Source of the DNA: Paraktedonobacter carboxidivorans
GTDB taxonomy: Bacteria; Chloroflexota; Ktedonobacteria; Ktedonobacterales; Ktedonobacteraceae
Length of the DNA: 64,000 bases
Reading direction: 5' to 3'
Assembly: GCA_041156125.1 (NCBI GenBank)
Contig: JBEVTI010000004.1
Location: 1-64,000 of the forward strand
The notes beneath the pieces were generated by a model. It did no database searches. It saw only the letters and a list, made by a program, of their open reading frames with translations, and had not been told where the DNA came from. The translations under genes and the position numbers were made by a program. This document shows positions 43,471 through 51,646 of this stretch, piece after piece (position 1 is the first letter of the stretch; each line of letters opens with the position of its first letter).

Positions 43471-45024
43471 TTATTCCAGCACGCGAAAGTAATTTCTGAG
43501 CATGGCCAGGCGCGGTCGCTCAGTGGGCAGCGCTTCCAGGCTGGCTTCAATCAGGCGAATAGCCTCCGGTGTCAGAGAACTGGAGGCTGCTTGCAGCCGC
43601 GGGGCGAGGCTGATAGGCCAGGCTTTGCGCTGACCAGCAAGCTTGGCCTGGGTGCTCTCGAAGGGCAGTTCTCCTGTCAGCATTTCCCAGGCAATCACTC
43701 CCCAGGAAAAAAGATCGCTCTGAATATCACCCGTGAAAGTGTTTGCAATCCCTGGTGTGCTCTGGTTTGCCTCAATATATGTCAAAAGCTCAGGTGAAGC
43801 ATAATCATCCCAGACCGAGGAGCGCTTCTGCCCCTCCTGGAGATGACCGCGCTTCGTGGTCGCACCGGGCAGTTTGGTACAATCAAAATTAAAGAGTTGC
43901 GCGATCGGCACGGTTCCGGTGAATTGGATAAAAATACTGTCCGGGCGCAGGTCACGGTACGCGCTCTGCTCAAAACCAGACTGTTGCGTCAAATATTCCA
44001 GGGCGCTGAGTAAACCACCCAGCATCTGCAAGCGCGCGGCAAGGTCAAAAGGGATACGCTGAAGTTCGCTCTCCGTGGTCGGACCAAGCGGCTGGCCGCT
44101 GAGCAATTCACTTAGAAATGCTCCCTGCTTGCGCGCCAGGATGATATAGAGATGCCTGTCTGTCGGTTTTCCCATGCGATAGTCAACGATATTTTTGTGC
44201 TGGGGAAAACGATACAGCACGTCGGCGTGGCGCAATACCAACTGCTCTCTTTTCGCGCGCTGCTCCGGGCCAGCGAAGAGACGCTCATACTCTTTGATCC
44301 AGACCAGTTCTTTGATCGTTTCTCCTTCGCCCAGGTAGATCTTGCAGTCCAGAAAGGAGTCAATATGATGCTCGGCCAGAACCAGGTAGCCTTCAATGTT
44401 GCGCTGACGAGGTTTGCTCGGCGCTTTGACATTTTCGAGAAGCGCCTCCACCAGGCGAGCCCGCTCCATTGAGTCAAGCTGCACTCTGGCCGGGTCCGCG
44501 CTACGAAAGGCCTCGATGAGTTGGGGCAACTGCTCTATCCGGCAGGCACCCACACCATCCCCAGGCTGGGGTTTCTGAGAGTCACCACCCGCGAATGAGA
44601 CCTGGGGCCAGACCCCTTCTCGTCCAATGCTGGTAAAGACCAGGATCGAACAAATACGCGGGCAGACAGGCAGCCAATTTTTCTCACGCTTCAGGCGCGA
44701 GGCCAGTTCCTTGCCCGCGTACACGTAGTTAGGCAACGAATTTTCTTCATCTCTCCAGGCATCGTGCAGCAAACGCCTGACTGGCCGGTTGATCCCTTCA
44801 ACCTCAATCTGCTGGCCCTTCCAGTTCTTAAAGTCCAGCAAGAAAATGAAATCCGGCAGGACAAGGATGGCATCAATCTCTCGATTAGAAACCCGTTTGC
44901 CAATAAACATCGCCGGAATAATATATCCATCCTCCCTGGATAAGCTATGCTGGAGACTTTCGACCGCCTGGGCTTCAACCTGGCTGATATATTCTGAACC
45001 AGGAGTACGCTTTATCTTTATCAT
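43471..45024 (-). CDS. NERD-domain protein fused to a pseudokinase (PglW-like)
   Basis: A 517-residue protein. Residues 10-130 are a NERD (nuclease-related) domain with the sheet signature NREIDAILVLPDFIFLLDFKNWKG. The catalytic set is Glu49/Asp51 and DFK at 64-66, where Asp replaces the usual Glu before x-Lys. Residues about 215-517 have kinase fold, but the catalytic loop reads YRDLRPDS (near 355-362) instead of HRDLKPxN, and the DFG position reads NFD. It is therefore probably a pseudokinase, although catalysis cannot be ruled out. NERD plus kinase domains also occur in PglW of the Pgl/BREX phage-defence systems. It is the first gene of the three-gene locus and probably senses or marks the target for the kinase-helicase. 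Confidence 0.8.
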   Translation of the reverse strand: MIKIKRTPGSEYISQVEAQAVESLQHSLSREDGYIIPAMFIGKRVSNREIDAILVLPDFIFLLDFKNWKGQQIEVEGINRPVRRLLHDAWRDEENSLPNYVYAGKELASRLKREKNWLPVCPRICSILVFTSIGREGVWPQVSFAGGDSQKPQPGDGVGACRIEQLPQLIEAFRSADPARVQLDSMERARLVEALLENVKAPSKPRQRNIEGYLVLAEHHIDSFLDCKIYLGEGETIKELVWIKEYERLFAGPEQRAKREQLVLRHADVLYRFPQHKNIVDYRMGKPTDRHLYIILARKQGAFLSELLSGQPLGPTTESELQRIPFDLAARLQMLGGLLSALEYLTQQSGFEQSAYRDLRPDSIFIQFTGTVPIAQLFNFDCTKLPGATTKRGHLQEGQKRSSVWDDYASPELLTYIEANQSTPGIANTFTGDIQSDLFSWGVIAWEMLTGELPFESTQAKLAGQRKAWPISLAPRLQAASSSLTPEAIRLIEASLEALPTERPRLAMLRNYFRVLE

Positions 45025-45412
45025 TTCGCTGCTCTTAACACATTTTCTTGGTCATACAAAAAAGAGAGTTTGCTCATTATTTATGAAGGATCTTCCCATT
45101 CAGGACTACAAAAAACTTTTATGTCAAGTATTGCCGCTGGTCTCTGCAGGGCTGTTGCGTGCGACAGTCGTGTCGATAGAAGGGGCTAAGCATACCCAAT
45201 TAGATATCTTCCATTTTTGAGGGCCTCGCTCCACAAAACTGTCCATATATGAGCAAACAGTGAATTATCATTTCTAAATAGAGAGTAACATACCTGATGC
45301 TGCTTTTCAATGAATCTGGTACCTGGCAACAGTGCATGTAAAAGTAGCTAAGCACTGTTCTGATCTGAAAGAACGAGTAGACTGATCTCAATAGTGCATC
45401 TCCGCCCTGGCG
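45025..45412. other. Upstream region of the NERD/kinase-helicase/PLD locus
   Basis: This 388-base region has no supported gene. It presumably holds the promoter of the three-gene locus near its left edge. I cannot define boxes with confidence. Confidence 0.4.
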
Positions 45413-45775
45413 TTATAGCAGATTCCAGGCATAGTGAAGCCTGCGAGAAATGTTGCGAGGAGCAACGATGGGCTTCTTGCCTCTTCCGCGTGCCGTCTTG
45501 ATCTGGCTTACGCGGGTTTTTGAAGATTTGACAGCTTTCAATTGTGAATGACCGATGGCAGGAAACATGGCAGACGGCAAGCCAGCAACGCCGGAACTTG
45601 CTCGCTCAACGTCGCCACAAGCGTTGCACACAGCGACAAGAAGTTCTTGCGCAAGCCTCTGCTGAGCCATCTCCACCACTGACTCTTCCCACACCTTTTC
45701 TGCCACCTGATCCTCCTGCCATGATTGCCGGAACCTCACGGCCTTCTGCACATCATCCCTGGAAGCGTTGTCCAT
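45413..45775 (-). CDS. Hypothetical protein
   Basis: A 120-residue frame starting MDNASRDDVQKAVRFRQSW. The first 60 residues are charged helices (QEDQVAEKVWEESVVEMAQQRLAQELL) and the rest is basic (KSSKTRVSQIKTARGRGKKP), suggesting a nucleic-acid-binding tail. The ATG at 45775 has a GGGGG-like site 6 bases upstream; a longer frame to 45814 exists. Codon use resembles neighbouring genes, but I recognise no family. It may be the edge of a decayed transposase or an independent small gene. Confidence 0.4.
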   Translation of the reverse strand: MDNASRDDVQKAVRFRQSWQEDQVAEKVWEESVVEMAQQRLAQELLVAVCNACGDVERASSGVAGLPSAMFPAIGHSQLKAVKSSKTRVSQIKTARGRGKKPIVAPRNISRRLHYAWNLL

Positions 45776-45814
45776 CTTGTGCCCCCAGCCAGTTTGCAAA
45801 AAGGTGAGTCGCAC

Positions 45815-46140
45815 CCGAATCTCATTTCATTTCTGAGTTACCGTGGAATTCTCAGCTGTAACCGGTGTTATTACAAATTGGTCATCCAACATCTCCTGCT
45901 CTTGCCTGTAGGGCAACGACCTGGACTATTGGTAATATCAAGTGGCACTGGATCGCCGTAAGCACGGGCAGGAGCATCTTGCCTTCTTTGGATTTTTTCC
46001 GCGGGTACAATGGAATTTTCCGCAATCCCAAAGAACACTTTTGGAGAGTTTGTCCGTCACACTGCTCTTTGCGCCGGACTTTTTCCGCGGGTACAATGGA
46101 AGTGATAATAGCATTTCTTATAAAAGATAGGTGACAAATC
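45815..46140. other. Upstream region of flavin reductase with 22-bp direct repeats
   Basis: It contains two identical 22-base blocks (see separate entry) and no gene. Confidence 0.5.
45994..46101 (+). repeat. Duplicated 22-bp promoter-like block
   Basis: The block T5-CCGCGGGTACAATGGAA occurs at 45994-46015 and 46080-46101, 86 bases apart. Each contains TACAAT, a plausible -10 box. Upstream of the second, TTTGCG lies about 18 bases before it. The repeat centred on CCGCGG may also bind a regulator. Both precede the flavin reductase gene at 46141. Confidence 0.6.
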
Positions 46141-46638
46141 ATGGATGCACAACTGAAAAAACAGGTCCTACGCACCTTCACGTATGGTCTCTACGTTATT
46201 TCATGTAAGAACGAGGATGAGGTAAACGCGTTTACCGCGAACTGGCTGAGCCAGGTCTCATTTGAGCCACCACTAATCGTGGTTTCGATTGAGAATAAGA
46301 CAAAGTCGCTACCAATGATTCTGCGTAGCCGTGCCTTTGTTGTCAATGTTTTGCGCAGCGATGACCAGGATGAGCAGAAACCCAATCGCGCGCTGGCCGG
46401 GGCGCTGGGCAAGTCGGCACTGAAAGTTGATGACAAACTGGCAAATATTGAATATACGCCCGGACCTGGAGGCGCGCCGATTTTAGATGCAGCTCTGGCC
46501 TGGGTCTCTTGCGAGGTTCGGCATACTATTGAGGCCGGCGATTCTACTCTGGTGGTAGGTGAGGTGGTCGATCTGGCTATGCTCGGCACAGGGCAGCCGC
46601 TGACGATGAACGAGGCAGGTTTCCGCCACGCTGGCTAG
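46141..46638 (+). CDS. Flavin reductase-like FMN-binding protein
   Basis: A 165-residue protein of the flavin reductase/FMN-binding split-barrel family. It shows MDAQLKKQVLRTFTYGLYVISC, FTANWLSQVSFEPPLIVVSI, RSRAFVVNVL, and ALAWVSCEVRHTIEAGDSTLVVGEVV near the C-terminus. Family members reduce FMN with NAD(P)H for partner monooxygenases or bind flavin as scavengers. It is 86 bases ahead of a HIT-domain gene. A ribosome-binding site ATAGGTGA precedes the ATG. A reductase for one of the LLM enzymes in this window is possible but not shown. Confidence 0.82.
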   Translation: MDAQLKKQVLRTFTYGLYVISCKNEDEVNAFTANWLSQVSFEPPLIVVSIENKTKSLPMILRSRAFVVNVLRSDDQDEQKPNRALAGALGKSALKVDDKLANIEYTPGPGGAPILDAALAWVSCEVRHTIEAGDSTLVVGEVVDLAMLGTGQPLTMNEAGFRHAG

Positions 46639-46724
46639 AAAATGGCACATCGTTTGACCTCTAACAAAGGCTGCGGCGCGTAAGGTAGAAAAGTATCGTG
46701 CAGAAATAGGAAGGAAACACATGT

Positions 46725-47369
46725 ATGCAAAATAGCACGCAAACGCCCCTGGATAACACCCGGCGCAAGCCGGATTGTCCTTTTTGCCAGCGGAACGAGA
46801 TCGCCAATATTCTCAAAGAGACCTCGCACTTTCTGCTGGTCGCCGATCACGCTCCCCTGGTCGAAGGCCATCTGCTAGTGATCCCTAAAGATCACTATGC
46901 CTGTTATGGAGATGTCCCGGCCACGCTGGACGCGGAGCTTTTCTCCATCAAGGACGAGTTGCGGCAATTTTACACACAGCACTATGCCCCGGTGGTTTTC
47001 TGGGAACACGGGGTCTTCCGCCAGACTGTCTTTCATGCTCACCTGCACTGCTTCCCCTGGGGCAATCTTAACTACGATCTGACCAGCCAGATCCACACGT
47101 CTATTGTGACCGCGCAGGCAGATATTCGCGACTGGTATTACGCTCAGGGACACTACTTCTACCTGGAAGATGAAGAGGTCGCTCTCCTCTTCGCCCCTGA
47201 GATGGACCGCTATATGCACATTGTCCAGCAGGTTTTCCAACGCGGCCTGGCCGCCCGTGGTGTTTCCCCGCGCATGCGTTCGCCTCAACAACGCATCGCC
47301 GAAGGTCGCCCAATGATCGAAACCGTCAAGGCCCGCTGGGCCGAGTTTCAAACACAGAGTGAACAATAA
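46725..47369 (+). CDS. HIT-domain nucleotide hydrolase/transferase
   Basis: A 214-residue protein with a HIT domain. It has the zinc-type CPFC near residue 18, LVADHAPLVEGHLLVIPKDHY, and the active-site motif HAHLH in FHAHLHCFPWG, where the middle His is the nucleophile. The family hydrolyses dinucleoside polyphosphates or AMP conjugates. About 90 extra C-terminal residues form an unassigned extension with an EMDRYMHIVQQVFQ helix. The ATG at 46725 is preceded by GGAAGGAAA. A dehydrogenase remnant follows 29 bases downstream. Confidence 0.83.
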   Translation: MQNSTQTPLDNTRRKPDCPFCQRNEIANILKETSHFLLVADHAPLVEGHLLVIPKDHYACYGDVPATLDAELFSIKDELRQFYTQHYAPVVFWEHGVFRQTVFHAHLHCFPWGNLNYDLTSQIHTSIVTAQADIRDWYYAQGHYFYLEDEEVALLFAPEMDRYMHIVQQVFQRGLAARGVSPRMRSPQQRIAEGRPMIETVKARWAEFQTQSEQ

Positions 47370-47398
47370 AAGCAGCCCTGGAAAGGACAGAAGACCTT

Positions 47399-47547
47399 AT
47401 GACTATACAGAAAGTTGGAGTAATCGGCCTGGGTTTAATGGGAAGCGGTATTGCGCAAACCTGCGCCCAATCCGGCTATGAGACGATGGTGCGCGAGATA
47501 GATCAATGACTGGCCGCAAAAGCGGGCGCGGCTTCTATATATATTAG
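47399..47547 (+). pseudogene. 3-hydroxyacyl-CoA dehydrogenase remnant, ends only
   Basis: Beginning at an ATG with AAAGGAC upstream, the first 36 codons encode a dehydrogenase N-terminus (IQKVGVIGLGLMGSGIAQTC, the NAD-binding GxGxxG) and stop at 47507. Starting at 47506 in another frame, MTGRKSGRGFYIY and a stop recreate the conserved C-terminal GRKTGRGFYDY of 3-hydroxybutyryl-CoA dehydrogenases. The intervening 230-250 residues are absent. It is the clearest example of a centre-deleted gene in the window. Confidence 0.8.
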
Positions 47548-47621
47548 TCGATCAGAATAATAACCCCATCTGACACCAGAATGGTGCAGATCCTTAAAAT
47601 GTTAGGATTTGCACCTCTTCC

Positions 47622-48677
47622 TTATCCTTGCGTTGCTGTTGTGAATTGTGGGATTTTGGCCATGATCGCCTGGAGTTCGGCATCATCGGAGATCCCTTGG
47701 AAGTCATAGCGTGGGGTATATGGTGCTTCCAGTTGTTGGACTTCCTCCTGCGTCAACTCAATGTCGAGTGACGCAACGGCGTCATCGAGCTGTTCAATGG
47801 AGCTTGCGCCTACGAGCGGTGCTGTCACCACTGGTTTGCTTCTCAGCCAGGCAAGTGCGATCTGGGCGCGTTTTTTCCCGCGGTCACTGGCAACCTTGCC
47901 GACTGCCTCGATAATGGCATGGTCGCTTGCTTCAGTGAACGGGGTATACAACATATCAGCGAAACCGTCATTGCTTGAACGACTGGTTGACTTTGCCTCA
48001 CTCCAGGCACGAGCAAGTCGGCCACGCGCCAACGGACTCCACACGATCGTCCCAACACCCTCGTCAAGACAGAGCGGCATCATCTCCCGCTCCTCTTCTC
48101 GCGCTAAGAGATTATAGTGATCCTGCATGCTGACAAAACGAGCCCAGCCACGCTCACGTTGCAGGTGAAGCGCTTTGGCGAATTCCCACGCGGGCATGGA
48201 TGAGGCACCGATGTAGCGGACCTTGCCAGCTTTGACCAGATCGTGGAGCGCCTCAAGGGTCTCTTCCAGAGGCGTCGTATGGTCATTGCGATGGATTTGA
48301 TAGAGATCAATATAATCGGTCCCTAGTCGGCTCAGGCTATGCTCAACCTCGCTCATGATGGCTTTGCGACTCAACCCTTTGCCATTCGGACCCAAGCGCA
48401 TAAGATGTCGTAGTTTCGTGGCAATCACTACGTCGTCACGATGCGCGTAATCTTTCAGAGCTCGTCCAAGGATTTCTTCGCTGCTACCCTGTGAATACAT
48501 GTTGGCCGTGTCAAAGAAATTGATCCCGCTGTCGAGTGCACGCTTGATCAGCTTCCGACTTTCCTCTTCGCCAAGTGACCAGGTGGGGTGCCCACGAGTC
48601 GGGTCACCGAACGTCATCGCACCGATGGCAATGGGTGACACATCGAGACCGGTCGTCCCAAGCTTGATATATTGCAT
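47622..48677 (-). CDS. Aldo/keto reductase
   Basis: A 351-residue NADPH-dependent oxidoreductase of the AKR superfamily. Catalytic residues are visible as Asp in GINFFDTANMY, Tyr in ANMYSQGSSE, Lys in VVIATKLRH and His in LYQIHRNDHTT. The cofactor-binding end RKLGPLVGASSIEQLDDA-like is present as VTAPLVGASSIEQLDDAV. Of the known subgroups it most resembles the YajO/IolS-type enzymes. It is divergent from a TetR regulator over a double operator, so its expression is probably induced by a TetR ligand, for example a reactive aldehyde or ketone. Confidence 0.88.
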   Translation of the reverse strand: MQYIKLGTTGLDVSPIAIGAMTFGDPTRGHPTWSLGEEESRKLIKRALDSGINFFDTANMYSQGSSEEILGRALKDYAHRDDVVIATKLRHLMRLGPNGKGLSRKAIMSEVEHSLSRLGTDYIDLYQIHRNDHTTPLEETLEALHDLVKAGKVRYIGASSMPAWEFAKALHLQRERGWARFVSMQDHYNLLAREEEREMMPLCLDEGVGTIVWSPLARGRLARAWSEAKSTSRSSNDGFADMLYTPFTEASDHAIIEAVGKVASDRGKKRAQIALAWLRSKPVVTAPLVGASSIEQLDDAVASLDIELTQEEVQQLEAPYTPRYDFQGISDDAELQAIMAKIPQFTTATQG

Positions 48678-48737
48678 AAATTCCCTCGCTGTATTTTAAT
48701 AAGACTCAGAAGGTGTTTCCTCTCTGGAAACCAGAAC

Positions 48738-48790
48738 AAACGGAGAACTCTCCGTTCTGATATCTATATTAAACGGAGAGTTCTCCGTTT
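48738..48790. promoter_or_regulatory. Double TetR-type operator
   Basis: AACGGAGAACTCTCCGTT at 48739-48756 and its exact reverse complement at 48772-48789. Each is itself a near-palindrome (8-base half-sites), and the whole is an inverted repeat with 19-base arms. It covers the space between the divergent aldo/keto reductase and TetR genes, so the TetR protein most likely represses both. Confidence 0.8.
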
Positions 48791-48807
48791 GTCAAGGGAT
48801 AAAGATA

Positions 48808-49353
48808 GTGAATCCAAAAGATCAGCGAGCAGATGCCCAGTACAATCGGGCAGCTATTTTGGCGGCGGCCCGTGACTTATTAGCAAACCATGAAACCGTC
48901 TCTATGAATGCCATTGCCAGGCAGGCGGGTGTTGGTCCTGGAACTCTCTACCGGCATTTTGCAAATCGAGAAGAACTGATTCTTGAACTGTATTGCCATG
49001 AAGTGCAGCACCACGCCGACACGGTGGACCACCTCCTTCAGGAAATGGAACCGCTCACCGCGCTGCGGGTCTGGATAGAGCAGCTTGCCGTCTATGTACG
49101 CATAAAGCACGGCCTTGGGGAGGCGTTAACTAAAGCGGCAGAAAGTAATGTCGTTCAGCGAACGTACCAGCCAGTCATCCAGGCACTGTCTTCCCTTCTC
49201 AAAGCTGCAGAGGATGCAGGACAGATCCAGCCTAACATCCTCCCCGACGATGTCCTGTTATTAGCTGGTGCGTTGTGGCGCATTCCCCAGGATCAAGCTG
49301 GCCTCAAGCAGGCTGAGCGTTTACTTGATTTCATTCTGCGTGGATTACGCTAA
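48808..49353 (+). CDS. TetR-family regulator
   Basis: A 181-residue regulator. The HTH spans residues about 8-52 (QYNRAAILAAARDLLANHETVSMNAIARQAGVGPGTLYRHF, recognition helix GPGTLYRHFANR), followed by a helical ligand-binding domain. The chosen GTG at 48808 is the only start that begins at the HTH; a weak AAAGATA precedes it. The double operator begins about 18 bases upstream, consistent with autorepression and control of the divergent aldo/keto reductase. Confidence 0.87.
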   Translation: MNPKDQRADAQYNRAAILAAARDLLANHETVSMNAIARQAGVGPGTLYRHFANREELILELYCHEVQHHADTVDHLLQEMEPLTALRVWIEQLAVYVRIKHGLGEALTKAAESNVVQRTYQPVIQALSSLLKAAEDAGQIQPNILPDDVLLLAGALWRIPQDQAGLKQAERLLDFILRGLR

Positions 49354-49469
49354 GGGCGCCGGGTTGTTTTCTGCGATGCAAATACCTTTCGCTAGCTTTT
49401 CTCTTATGCTATACTCTGTTCAATATCCGTGCCCTCAAAAGGTAAAATATCGCGGAACGAGAGTATGAC

Positions 49470-51449
49470 ATGCCACTCGACAGCTTGCAAAATGGACGCT
49501 ATCAGACAGTGCGCGAACTGGGACACGGCAGTATGGGTGAGGTGTTCCTGGTCCAGGATACGGTGATTGGCCGACAGGTCGCGATTAAGACGATGCGCGC
49601 TGACCCGGCTTCCTACCCGGATACTGAGTCCATCAAGGACGCTGTGCGCCTCTTTAAACGGGAGGCCCAGGCGATTGCGCGACTGGAGCATCCTTCCATT
49701 CTCCCGCTCTTCGATTTTGGCGAAGAAAAAAGCGAGAAGATGGTCTTTACCTATATGGTGATGCCGTACTGCCACGAGGGTTCGCTCGCCGATTGGCTCA
49801 AACACAACCGCCCGGGCAAAATGCTACCCCTCGACGAACTGCTCTATTTTATAGAACAGGCCGCGGAGGCGCTTCTGTACGCGCATGAGCATGGGGTGAT
49901 TCATCAGGATGTGAAGCCTTCAAACTTTCTTGTGCGCTTACACGCCAGTGGACAACTCCTGCCCGATCTGTTGCTTGCCGACTTTGGCATTGCCCGCATG
50001 GGTACCAGCGCGACGATCACGACCATTAGCGCGGGCCCCCGTGGTACGCCGCGCTATATGCCCCCGGAACAATGGGAGGGCAAGCCTGTGCCGGCTTCAG
50101 ACCAGTATGCCCTGGCGGTGATGGCCTATCAGTTGCTTACCCTGCGCTTCCCTTTTATGGGCGATCAGATGATCCAGCTTATGTATCAGCATCTCCAGAA
50201 TCAGCCTCCACCACCCAGCCAGTGGAATCCTGAGATCAAACCCGCTGTGGACGCGGTCATTCTGCGCGCTCTGGCAAAAAAACCTGAGGCGCGTTTCCCC
50301 TCTGTCAAGGACTTCGCTCGCGCGTTACGCCAGGCCAGTCAGTCTACCCAACCCAAACAGCCCACGCGAGACAATGATCTCTCGATCTTTGAAAGTATGC
50401 CCACAGAGGGGGCATCTTATCATTTCACCACGCCCACGCTGCCCTCACGCGATCGTCCTACGCCCACTCCGCAGCCCGCGCGTAATTATCCTCCATCCCC
50501 GCCACAGCCGCAAGCCCCGCTGAGGCTGCCCGCGAACTCAACATTTGCCACACCTACTGCTTCAACTCACTTTGAGCCACCCGCGCAAGGCGGCTATGCA
50601 CCTGCGCGCCCGGCAGGCGTCCCTATGCAGCAGCCCGCCATGCGTCCCGCTTACACGCCTGTTCCGCCACATCCGTCCGGGGGAGCGCAGTTTCCCTCTC
50701 CTCAAAACACCCCTCAGAGGGCTTCCTCGCGTGGCAGAACCATCCTTGTGCTCAGCCTGATTCTGCTCATTGTGCTGGCCAGCGCGGGCAGTGCCTATTA
50801 CTTTTTGATTTTCAAGGGTTCCAACCCTCCTACCGTCACCAGAACACCCGCCGTTGATCCCAAAACCAACCCATATACCGCAACTATGCCCACTCTAAAC
50901 TTTGCTGACCCTCTTAGCAGACCCAGTATGTGGCAGAGCTTGCCCAATGATCAGCTTACCCATGGCTTCTGCCTGTTTCAGGAGGGCGCTTACCACGCCA
51001 GTTCAAATGTTACCAGTGCCTATACTCTCTGTCCCGCTGCTCCCCAGCAGCCGGTGACCACCGCTATGACCTTTGAGGTCCATATGAAGATCCTTCACGG
51101 AGATTGCGGTGGGATTCTCTTTCGGGGGGACTTCAAGCAGGGCAATTTCTACTATTTTGATGTCTGCTTCGATGGCCATCATTATCTGACCATCTACAGC
51201 CAGTTCTCTCTGCTCCGCGCCTTGCCTGCGCAAAGTTCCGTGCTGCCCGCTCTCCAGGCCAATGCGCAGGCATCGGTCACCCTTGGTATCGTGGCTCAGG
51301 GCAGTTCATTGACCTTCTTCCTGAACGGTCAGCAAGTAGACCAGACCACCGATGCCACATATAGCAGCGGACAGATCGCTCTGCTCTGCTTCGCGATCAA
51401 TAATCCCACCGAGATCATCTTTAGCAATGCCAGACTCTGGACCGCGTAA
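49470..51449 (+). CDS. Membrane-anchored Ser/Thr kinase with extracellular LamG-like domain
   Basis: A 659-residue protein kinase. The kinase domain is residues 8-280: GHGSMGEV loop, VAIK, HQDVKPSN in place of HRDLKPxN (the Arg before the catalytic Asp is Gln), and DFGIARMG. A Pro-rich linker of about 140 residues follows, then one transmembrane segment near 430 (ILVLSLILLIVLASAGSAYYF). The C-terminal 200 residues outside the cell form a concanavalin/LamG-like beta-sandwich (FEVHMKILHGDCGGILFRG, NFYYFDVCFDG, LTFFLNGQQVD). This suggests a receptor kinase that binds a carbohydrate or similar ligand. The next gene downstream is the TROVE protein, 197 bases away. Confidence 0.87.
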   Translation: MPLDSLQNGRYQTVRELGHGSMGEVFLVQDTVIGRQVAIKTMRADPASYPDTESIKDAVRLFKREAQAIARLEHPSILPLFDFGEEKSEKMVFTYMVMPYCHEGSLADWLKHNRPGKMLPLDELLYFIEQAAEALLYAHEHGVIHQDVKPSNFLVRLHASGQLLPDLLLADFGIARMGTSATITTISAGPRGTPRYMPPEQWEGKPVPASDQYALAVMAYQLLTLRFPFMGDQMIQLMYQHLQNQPPPPSQWNPEIKPAVDAVILRALAKKPEARFPSVKDFARALRQASQSTQPKQPTRDNDLSIFESMPTEGASYHFTTPTLPSRDRPTPTPQPARNYPPSPPQPQAPLRLPANSTFATPTASTHFEPPAQGGYAPARPAGVPMQQPAMRPAYTPVPPHPSGGAQFPSPQNTPQRASSRGRTILVLSLILLIVLASAGSAYYFLIFKGSNPPTVTRTPAVDPKTNPYTATMPTLNFADPLSRPSMWQSLPNDQLTHGFCLFQEGAYHASSNVTSAYTLCPAAPQQPVTTAMTFEVHMKILHGDCGGILFRGDFKQGNFYYFDVCFDGHHYLTIYSQFSLLRALPAQSSVLPALQANAQASVTLGIVAQGSSLTFFLNGQQVDQTTDATYSSGQIALLCFAINNPTEIIFSNARLWTA

Positions 51450-51512
51450 GCAAGCGCTCTTGTCCCCACTGACAAAGATTGAGCGCCTCTCCAGGTTCCA
51501 GTGCGCAAAAAA

Positions 51513-51535
51513 ACCCACCGCTAACGCGCGTGGGT
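51513..51535 (-). terminator. Terminator-like hairpin facing the minus strand
   Basis: On the minus strand a 9-bp stem with one bulge (ACCCACGCGCG paired with GCGGTGGGT) is followed by seven U (51513-51507). Both flanking protein genes are on the plus strand, so this terminator has no visible minus-strand gene to end. A small antisense or non-coding RNA starting inside or before the TROVE gene is one explanation. Confidence 0.55.
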
Positions 51536-51646
51536 GAAGAACAAAAAAGGGTTGTTACTCGATTTTCAGAAAAAGAAGGAAGAGTAACGGCTACAATCAG
51601 TATATATGATATATACACAATCGTCAAGAGGAGGTTTTTGCCAAAA

